Below, one piece after another: positions 31,862 through 37,669 of a stretch of 37,669 bases of DNA. The translations under genes and the position numbers were made by a program. Origin of the DNA: Hyphomicrobiales bacterium (GTDB lineage Bacteria; Pseudomonadota; Alphaproteobacteria; Rhizobiales; Beijerinckiaceae); assembly GCA_019237205.1 (NCBI GenBank), contig JAFAHO010000055.1, forward strand, positions 1 to 37,669, read 5' to 3'. Position 1 is the first letter of the stretch, and each line of letters opens with the position of its first letter. The notes below the pieces were generated by a model. The model ran no database searches. It was not told the origin of the DNA and saw nothing but the letters and a program-made list of their open reading frames with translations.

Positions 31862-33541
31862 ATGAGGGACATGCTTTCCGACATCGAAATCGCGCGTGCG
31901 GCGAAGCTGAAGCCGATCACGGAAATCGCCGCCGGGATCGGAGTCCCGGCATCGGCTCTGTACTCCTACGGACCCTCGATCGCCAAAATCGACGCCAATT
32001 TCCTCGAGAGCCTCGCGGACCGGCGGGACGGGAAGCTGATCCTCGTTACGGCAATCAGCCCGACGCCGGCCGGCGAAGGCAAGACGACGACGACCGTCGG
32101 GCTCGGCGACGCGCTGAACCGCATCGGCAAAAAGGCGATGATCTGCTTGCGCGAACCCTCGCTCGGACCCTGCTTCGGCATGAAGGGCGGCGCGGCCGGC
32201 GGCGGCTATGCCCAGGTCGTCCCGATGGACGCGATCAATCTCCATTTCACCGGCGACTTCCACGCAATCACCTCGGCGCACAATCTCCTGGCCGCGATGG
32301 TCGACAACCACATCTATTGGGGCAACGGGCTGGGGCTCGATCTCCGCCGCATTCTATGGCGCCGCGCGCTCGACATGAACGACCGGGCGCTGCGCGAAAC
32401 GGTGATCGGACTCGGAGCCCCAGGCAACGGCTTTCCACGCGAGGACGGCTTCGACATCACGGTCGCGTCCGAGGTGATGGCGGCCTTCTGCCTCGCTTCG
32501 AACCTCGAGGACCTGGAGCAAACGCTCGGACGCATGATTGTGGGCTCGACCTACGACAAGCGCCCCGTCACGGCGAGCGGCCTCAAGGCCGAAGGCGCTA
32601 TGACCGTCCTGGTCAAAGATGCGCTGAAGCCCAATCTCGTGCAGACGCTAGAGGGATCGCCGGCGCTCGTTCATGGGGGGCCCTTCGCCAACATCGCTCA
32701 TGGCTGCAATTCGGTGGTCGCAACGCGCGCGGCGCTTAAGCTCGCCGACTATGTCGTCACCGAGGCCGGTTTCGGCGCCGACCTTGGGGCTGAAAAATTC
32801 TTCGACATCAAATGCCGCAAGGCCGGGCTTGAGCCGGCCGCGGCCGTGATCGTGGCGACCGTGCGGGCGCTCAAGATGCATGGCGGAATAGCCAAAGACG
32901 CGCTCGGCGCCGAAAACCTGCCGGCGCTGAGCGCAGGTCTCGCCAATCTCGCGCGCCACATCGCCAACATGCGCAAGTTCGGCGTGCCCATCATCGTCGC
33001 CATCAATCGCTTCAGCGCCGACACGGAGGCGGAGCTCGATTTTGTTAGGGCCGCGGTCAGGGACGAGTTCGAGGTCAAGGCGATCATCTGCAACCACTGG
33101 GCGCGAGGCGGGGCGGGATGCGAAGATCTGGCGCACGCGGTGGCCGGGGTCGCCGACAGCGGCTCGGCGCGGTTTCGTTTGCTTTATCCCGACGCAATGA
33201 GCCTTTGGGACAAGACGCGCACAATCGCGCGGGAAATTTACGGCGCCGACGACATTGCGGCCAACGATTCCGTGCGCCGGCAATTCGATGATCTCGAAGC
33301 CGCCGGCTGGGGGAGGCTTCCGATCTGCGTCGCCAAGACGCAATACTCGTTCTCGGACAACCCGGCGCACATTGGCGCGCCGAGCGGATTCAAGCCGACG
33401 GTACGCGAAATCCGCCTGCGCGCCGGCGCCGGCTTCGTCGTCGTTCTGATGGGCGACATCCGCACCATGCCGGGTCTGCCGCGAAGCCCGGCGGCGGAAC
33501 GGATCCGCGTCGTCAACGGCGAGATCGAAGGCCTCTTTTGA
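31862..33541 (+). CDS. fhs: Formate-tetrahydrofolate ligase
   Basis: Fhs uses ATP to join formate and tetrahydrofolate to 10-formyl-tetrahydrofolate. In serine-cycle methylotrophs it brings C1 units from formate into assimilation. The 559-residue product has the family opening [18 protein letters not shown], the ATP loop [37 protein letters not shown], then [16 protein letters not shown] and the ending [15 protein letters not shown]. Length is normal. The ATG at 31862 (MRDMLSD) is chosen; an ATG at 31871 is close and equally like relatives. mtdA and fch, often near it, are not here. It converges with an aldo/keto reductase gene, leaving 17 bases between stops. Its promoter must be in the 125-base gap shared with the divergent gene; I could not place it. 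Confidence 0.97.
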   Translation: MRDMLSDIEIARAAKLKPITEIAAGIGVPASALYSYGPSIAKIDANFLESLADRRDGKLILVTAISPTPAGEGKTTTTVGLGDALNRIGKKAMICLREPSLGPCFGMKGGAAGGGYAQVVPMDAINLHFTGDFHAITSAHNLLAAMVDNHIYWGNGLGLDLRRILWRRALDMNDRALRETVIGLGAPGNGFPREDGFDITVASEVMAAFCLASNLEDLEQTLGRMIVGSTYDKRPVTASGLKAEGAMTVLVKDALKPNLVQTLEGSPALVHGGPFANIAHGCNSVVATRAALKLADYVVTEAGFGADLGAEKFFDIKCRKAGLEPAAAVIVATVRALKMHGGIAKDALGAENLPALSAGLANLARHIANMRKFGVPIIVAINRFSADTEAELDFVRAAVRDEFEVKAIICNHWARGGAGCEDLAHAVAGVADSGSARFRLLYPDAMSLWDKTRTIAREIYGADDIAANDSVRRQFDDLEAAGWGRLPICVAKTQYSFSDNPAHIGAPSGFKPTVREIRLRAGAGFVVVLMGDIRTMPGLPRSPAAERIRVVNGEIEGLF

Positions 33542-33558
33542 CTCGACGTGAAACGCAC

Positions 33559-34620
33559 TCAGCGCGGCGCCGGCGCATCCTCGCGCATCAGCTTCTCGGT
33601 CTTCAACGCCCGCCACAGCGCGCTCGGAATCTTGGCGCTCATCATCACGGCGTTGCGTTTGGCTTCGCTCGCACGCTGCGCGCCGGCGATGACGCTGACC
33701 ACCATCGGATGGCCGAGCGGAAAGCGCAAGGCCGCTTCCGGCAACTTGACCTTGAAGCTCTTGCAGACCAGCTGAATGCGCCGCACGCGCTCCTTCACCT
33801 CCTCCGGCGCGGGGCCATAATTGTAGTGCGCGTCGGCCTTCACCCCGGTCGCAAGGATGCCGGAGTTGAACGGGCCGCCGACCACGACGCCAATTCTTTT
33901 CTCCGCGCAAAGCGGCAGGAAGGTCGCGAGCGCTTCCTGCTCGAGCAGCGTGTAGCGTCCTGCGAGAAGGAACACATCGAAGTCTCCGGCGCGGGTCAGG
34001 GTCTCGGCGACCTGCCATTCATTGATCCCGGCGCCGATCGCCTTAATCGCTCCTGCGGCGCGCATTTCGTCGAGCGCCCGGTAGCCGCCATTCATGAATT
34101 CCTTGATGCGTGCATTGGCGGCTTCCCTGCTGCCGTGCGTGAATGCGTCGACGTCGTGGGCGTAGACGATGTCGATCTCATCAAGGCCGAGGCGCTCGAG
34201 CGAGAATTCGAGCGAGCGCTTCACCCCGTCGTAGGAATAGTCGTATTGCTCGCGCCGCGAGGGCGTTTCGAAGAAGGCGCCGACGCCGTCTTGCCGTGAG
34301 CGTTCCTGTGGCTTGCAGAGCTCCAGGAGGCGGCCGACCTTGGTTGAGATCAGGAAGGATTCACGCGGCTTCGGCCGCAAGAATCCGTTAAGCCGGGTTT
34401 CCGACAACCCGAGGCCATAGAGCGGGGCGGTATCGAAGTAGCGGCAGCCGGACGCCCACACGGTCTCGAGCATCAACCGCGCTTCCTTCTCGGTCATCGG
34501 CCGATAGAGATTGCCGAGCGGCGCTCCGCCAAAGCCGAGTTCGGTGAAGTGCAGCTCCGCTCCTCGACGCGTTAACAATTTTCTCGTGCGCGCGCTTCGC
34601 CCATTCGTGGTCGTCGCCAT
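33559..34620 (-). CDS. Aldo/keto reductase (pyridoxal 4-dehydrogenase/aldose dehydrogenase type)
   Basis: The 353-residue protein is a TIM-barrel NAD(P)-dependent oxidoreductase. Catalytic residues are visible: Asp in YFDTAPLYG, Tyr in the same motif, Lys in ISTKVGRLL, and His in IVYAHDVDA. The opening FTELGFGGAPLGNLYRP and the segment FNSGILATGV match the group that contains pyridoxal 4-dehydrogenase and D-threo-aldose (fucose) dehydrogenase. The exact substrate cannot be told. The first 20 residues, rich in Thr and Arg, come before the usual start of the fold. The ATG at 34618-34620 gives the full length. It is convergent with fhs and separated by about 300 bases from the small unknown gene upstream. 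Confidence 0.93.
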   Translation of the reverse strand: MATTTNGRSARTRKLLTRRGAELHFTELGFGGAPLGNLYRPMTEKEARLMLETVWASGCRYFDTAPLYGLGLSETRLNGFLRPKPRESFLISTKVGRLLELCKPQERSRQDGVGAFFETPSRREQYDYSYDGVKRSLEFSLERLGLDEIDIVYAHDVDAFTHGSREAANARIKEFMNGGYRALDEMRAAGAIKAIGAGINEWQVAETLTRAGDFDVFLLAGRYTLLEQEALATFLPLCAEKRIGVVVGGPFNSGILATGVKADAHYNYGPAPEEVKERVRRIQLVCKSFKVKLPEAALRFPLGHPMVVSVIAGAQRASEAKRNAVMMSAKIPSALWRALKTEKLMREDAPAPR

Positions 34621-34914
34621 CGGGACCGCCCCTCCCCGTCACCCTGGCAATAGAAAGCCGCTGTGCGCCTGCCGCAACGCCAGCCTGCGCCTACGCTCCA
34701 GAAGCGACGGCGCGATCTGCGTCCCACGGATGACCGGGATCACAGCAAACTCCGCGGCCTTCTTGTCAAGTGAATGAAATTGTTGAGCACCGGATGCGGC
34801 GAGTCAAGCGATGCAGCCGCGTTCTCGGCGCTCTCGGCTTCGCCCGCGTCAGTTCCGAAATATTGTTTTCGCCGGATCCGCGCGAAGCCCGTCGAAGCCT
34901 TCGCCTCGAGCGCG
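34621..34914. other. Intergenic region of about 290 bases
   Basis: No frame here looks protein-like with confidence. It lies between the start of the aldo/keto reductase gene and the end of a small minus-strand gene and must hold the reductase promoter. An AT-richer patch at about 34762-34790 is a candidate place, but I could not pair promoter boxes. Confidence 0.4.
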
Positions 34915-35136
34915 TCATTTCGTCTCATCCTCCCGCAGCTTCCAGGCCCGGTCGCCGCGTTCGATGACCTGGCGCAATCGCTCAAGGCTCGGATCGCCGG
35001 GAGATCGCGCCTCGAGGTCGGCGAGAATCTTCGTCAGCGCTCCGCGCGCTGTCGGCCAATCGTAACCGCCTTCCTTCGACAACCGGCGCGCGTGGCGGAT
35101 CGTTCGCCGCACAATCTCAGCAACCGAGGCGCGCAT
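34915..35136 (-). CDS. Small basic protein of unknown function
   Basis: I do not recognise this 73-residue product. It is charged and helical (RASVAEIVRRTIRHARRL, then GALTKILADLEARSPGD and LERLRQVIERGDRAW), with no membrane segment, signal or cysteine. It could be a soluble small protein or a nucleic-acid-associated one. The start is doubtful: the ATG at 35134-35136 is used. A GTG three codons upstream (35145) sits just after GGAGAGG and might be the real start. The frame stays open to 35220. Neighbours are the methylmalonyl-CoA mutase genes upstream and a reductase downstream on the same strand, with 200 and 290 base gaps. Codon use looks like real coding sequence, but it could still be chance. 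Confidence 0.5.
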   Translation of the reverse strand: MRASVAEIVRRTIRHARRLSKEGGYDWPTARGALTKILADLEARSPGDPSLERLRQVIERGDRAWKLREDETK

Positions 35137-35336
35137 CGCGCATCTCACTTCCTCTCCGGTGCAACCCCGAAAAGACAGGGCAAGTGTGGCGCCACCGACG
35201 CCGTCCGAGTATCGTGCCAATATGATGCAGGCGCCGTAGCGTCGTCACTCGACGTAACGCATTCTCGCGCGCCAATATTGGAAAACGGGCGACGCTGGGC
35301 GTCCCCGGCGAAAACGACGGTCTCGGCGCTCGTCGT

Positions 35337-37514
35337 CTAGGCTGGCGCACGCTGGCTGTAGCCGAGTTGCTCGTTCAATCGCTCGATCAGGCGCTGAGCG
35401 GCGTCGGCGATGATCGTGCCGGGCGGAAAGATCGCCTCGGCCCCGGCGGCGCGAAGCGGCGCGAAATCCTGTTCGGGGATGACGCCGCCGACTACAATCA
35501 TCGTTTTTCCCATCCCGGCCTTGGCGAGAGCGCTCTTCAGCGCAGGGACAAGCGCGAGATGGCCTGCGGCGAGCGAGGACACGCCGACAATATGGGCCCT
35601 GCTTTCCGCCGCCAGCGCCGCGACTTCCTCGGGCGTCGCGAACAGGGGCCCGATCTTCACGTCGAAGCCCAGATCGGCGAAGGCCGAGGCGATGATCTTT
35701 TGCCCGCGGTCGTGACCATCCTGACCCATCTTGGCGACAAGTATCCGAGGCCGATGGCCCTCGTTTTCGGCGAAGGCGCGGGTCAATTCGATCACGCGCT
35801 GGTTTGCTTCCGCCGCCTGCCCCGCCTCGGCGAGATAAACGCCGGAAATCGCCCGAATCTCGGCGACATGCCGGCCGAAGGCTTTCTCCATCGCGAACGA
35901 GATTTCGCCGACCGTCGCCTTGGCCCGAGCCGCCTCAACGGACAGTTGCAGCAGGTTGACCTTGCCGCGGGCGCCGTTGGTGAGCGCCTCGAGCGCGGAT
36001 CGCGTCGCCGTTTCGTCGCGCTCGGCGCGCAGGCGCTTGAGCTTCTCGATTTGCGTTGCGCGCACCGCCGCCGCGTCGACTTTCAGAACGCTGAGATCAC
36101 GCTCGATGGTCGGGGCGAAGGCGTTGACGCCGATCACCGTCTGCCGGCCGGAATCGATCCGCGCCTGCGTGCGCGCCGCGGCTTCCTCGATGCGTCGCTT
36201 CGGCAGACCCTGCTCCATCGCCTTGGCCATTCCGCCGAGACCTTCGATCTCGTCGATATGGTTCTGCGCCCTCGCCGCCAGTTTCGCGGTCAGGCGCTCG
36301 ACGTAGTACGAGCCGCCCCACGGATCGATGACGCGGGTCGTCCCGCTTTCCTCGATCAGGAAGAGCTGGGTGTTGCGGGCGATACGGGCGGAGAACGGTG
36401 TCGGCAGCGCGAGCGCCTCGTCGAGCGCGTTGGTGTGCAACGACTGGGTATGGCCCTGGGTCGCTGCCATCGCCTCGATCTGCGTGCGCACGATGTTGTT
36501 GAACGGGTCCTGCGCCGTCAGCGACCAGCCCGACGTCTGGCTGTGGGCGCGCAGCGCCAGCGACTTATTCGACTTCGGTCCGAAGCCTTTGACCAGTCCG
36601 GCCCACAATTTGCGCGCCGCCCGCAGCTTCGCGACCTCCATGAAGAAGTTCATGCCGATCGCCCAGAAGAACGACAGCCGCGGCGCGAACTGATCGACGC
36701 TCATCCCCGCAGCGATACCGGCGCGCACATATTCGACGCCGTCCGCGAGCGTGTAGGCGAGTTCGAGATCCTGCGTCGCGCCCGCCTCCTGCATGTGATA
36801 GCCGGAGATCGAGATCGAGTTGAATATTGGCATGTTCGCAGCGGTGAAGGCGAAGATGTCGGCCACGATCCGCATCGAGGCGGCGGGCGGATAGATGTAA
36901 GTGTTGCGGACCATGAACTCCTTGAGAATGTCGTTCTGGATGGTCCCCGACAGCGCCGCCATCGGAACGCCCTGCTCCTCGGCCGCGACGATGAAAAGAG
37001 CGAGCACCGGCAAAACCGCGCCGTTCATCGTCATCGACACGCTCATCGAATCGAGCGGAATGCCGGAGAAGAGGGTGCGCATGTCATAGATCGAGTCGAT
37101 GGCGACGCCCGCCATGCCGACGTCGCCCGCGACACGCGGATGGTCCGAATCGTAGCCGCGATGCGTCGCAAGATCGAAGGCGACCGACAGCCCCTTCTGT
37201 CCGGCGGCGAGATTGGCGCGATAAAAGGCGTTGGATTCTTCGGCGGTCGAAAAACCGGCGTACTGCCGCACCGTCCAGGGCTGCGTGAGGTACATCGTCG
37301 GATAAGGACCGCGCAGATAGGGCGGCAAGCCCGGCCAATCGTGCGAGAGGTCAAGTCTCTCGCGGTCCGCGCGATCATAGAGCGACTCGACGGCGATCCC
37401 TTCCGGCGTCGCCCACGTCCGCGGCAAGCCGGCGTCGTCCCCGCTCGACGCGGCGGCGAAGGGAACGGTCGAGAAATTAGGGATCCTGCTCATGGTGAGG
37501 TTCATCGCCGCCAT
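35337..37514 (-). CDS. mutB: Methylmalonyl-CoA mutase large subunit
   Basis: MutB rearranges (R)-methylmalonyl-CoA to succinyl-CoA with adenosylcobalamin. The 725-residue product has the substrate barrel in the first 560 residues ([47 protein letters not shown]). The cobalamin-binding domain is in the last 130, with the cobalt ligand His in [13 protein letters not shown] and the segments VSSLAAGH and [11 protein letters not shown]. In serine-cycle methylotrophs it works in the ethylmalonyl-CoA pathway; elsewhere in propionyl-CoA use. The start ATG directly follows the mutA stop (TGAATG). ATGs at 37505 and 37493 are also possible. No MeaB or epimerase gene lies on the downstream side in the window. 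Confidence 0.98.
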   Translation of the reverse strand: MAAMNLTMSRIPNFSTVPFAAASSGDDAGLPRTWATPEGIAVESLYDRADRERLDLSHDWPGLPPYLRGPYPTMYLTQPWTVRQYAGFSTAEESNAFYRANLAAGQKGLSVAFDLATHRGYDSDHPRVAGDVGMAGVAIDSIYDMRTLFSGIPLDSMSVSMTMNGAVLPVLALFIVAAEEQGVPMAALSGTIQNDILKEFMVRNTYIYPPAASMRIVADIFAFTAANMPIFNSISISGYHMQEAGATQDLELAYTLADGVEYVRAGIAAGMSVDQFAPRLSFFWAIGMNFFMEVAKLRAARKLWAGLVKGFGPKSNKSLALRAHSQTSGWSLTAQDPFNNIVRTQIEAMAATQGHTQSLHTNALDEALALPTPFSARIARNTQLFLIEESGTTRVIDPWGGSYYVERLTAKLAARAQNHIDEIEGLGGMAKAMEQGLPKRRIEEAAARTQARIDSGRQTVIGVNAFAPTIERDLSVLKVDAAAVRATQIEKLKRLRAERDETATRSALEALTNGARGKVNLLQLSVEAARAKATVGEISFAMEKAFGRHVAEIRAISGVYLAEAGQAAEANQRVIELTRAFAENEGHRPRILVAKMGQDGHDRGQKIIASAFADLGFDVKIGPLFATPEEVAALAAESRAHIVGVSSLAAGHLALVPALKSALAKAGMGKTMIVVGGVIPEQDFAPLRAAGAEAIFPPGTIIADAAQRLIERLNEQLGYSQRAPA

Positions 37515-37669
37515 TCAGCTCAACGCCCCGATGCGCCGATAGAGGCCTTGCATTGTCGCGAGCGCGTCGCCGCCGGCGAAGATGAAATCATCGACGCCCG
37601 CCGCGCGCCACGCGGCCTCATGTTCCCCCGGGCGGCCGGCGAGCGCCAGCCCCTTCGCGCCGGCCGCCT
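37515..37669 (-). CDS. mutA: Methylmalonyl-CoA mutase small subunit, C-terminal end (partial)
   Basis: The minus strand is open from the window edge to a TGA at 37515-37517, giving the last 50 residues of a mutase-like protein: GLALAGRPGEHEAAWRAAG, then VDDFIFAGGDALATMQ and LYRRIGALS. This resembles the C-terminus of MutA, the small subunit that pairs with MutB and has no cobalamin ligand of its own. The stop is followed at once by the mutB ATG, so the two are translated together. The rest of the gene is to the right of the window. The call rests on position and on this short end. Confidence 0.85.
   Translation of the reverse strand, partial: AAGAKGLALAGRPGEHEAAWRAAGVDDFIFAGGDALATMQGLYRRIGALS

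Overview
The window is high-GC DNA with alphaproteobacterial gene content and gene order. Examples are an IscU-like scaffold next to yidD, folE overlapping hisI, nusB overlapping ribH, and rnr followed by a DUF983 gene. Formate-tetrahydrofolate ligase (fhs), methylmalonyl-CoA mutase (mutB with the end of mutA) and a hydrogenase-4-like membrane complex together suggest a Hyphomicrobiales organism, possibly a serine-cycle methylotroph or methanotroph of the Methylocystaceae/Beijerinckiaceae type. That placement is inference from gene content; no rRNA or methane oxidation gene lies here.

Layout. Positions 1-1800 look accessory. They hold the 3' end of a probable relaxase (DUF3363-like) and two small exported proteins of unknown function, separated by AT-richer spacers. 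From 1800 to 5400 come pyrB, a DUF1810 gene, an XRE-cupin regulator divergent from a GNAT acetyltransferase, and a short-chain dehydrogenase. From 5540 to 12240 lie a periplasmic trehalase, topA, an amidohydrolase gene broken by one in-frame TGA, and a VOC-fold protein. A gene-poor stretch of about 500 bases follows. From 12750 to 17000 come a PmtA-like methyltransferase and the coupled set rnr-DUF983-Nudix. The minus-strand blocks at 17000-19400 hold an unknown gene, nusB-ribH and yidD-iscU-like. They face folE-hisI and a patatin-like gene on the plus strand.

The main system is a minus-strand operon at 23040-30096 (hyfB-C-E-F-G-I). All junctions are overlapping or nearly touching. It encodes four membrane subunits and two peripheral subunits related to complex I and group 4 hydrogenases. 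The large subunit has lost the first NiFe cysteine pair (Ser-Gly-Asp-Ser at the CxxC position) and has no normal C-terminal CxxC. No ferredoxin-like subunit or maturation gene is present. This fits the poorly understood energy-converting-hydrogenase-related (Ehr) complexes: probably an ion-pumping machine with an unknown redox partner, not a hydrogenase.

The right end holds an inositol monophosphatase-family gene, an isoprenylcysteine methyltransferase-like membrane protein, fhs, an aldo/keto reductase, a small unknown protein, and mutB with the end of mutA. fhs feeds C1 units into tetrahydrofolate. mutAB works in the ethylmalonyl-CoA or propionyl-CoA route. Both fit serine-cycle C1 growth. 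I saw no tRNA, rRNA, CRISPR array, insertion sequence or riboswitch.
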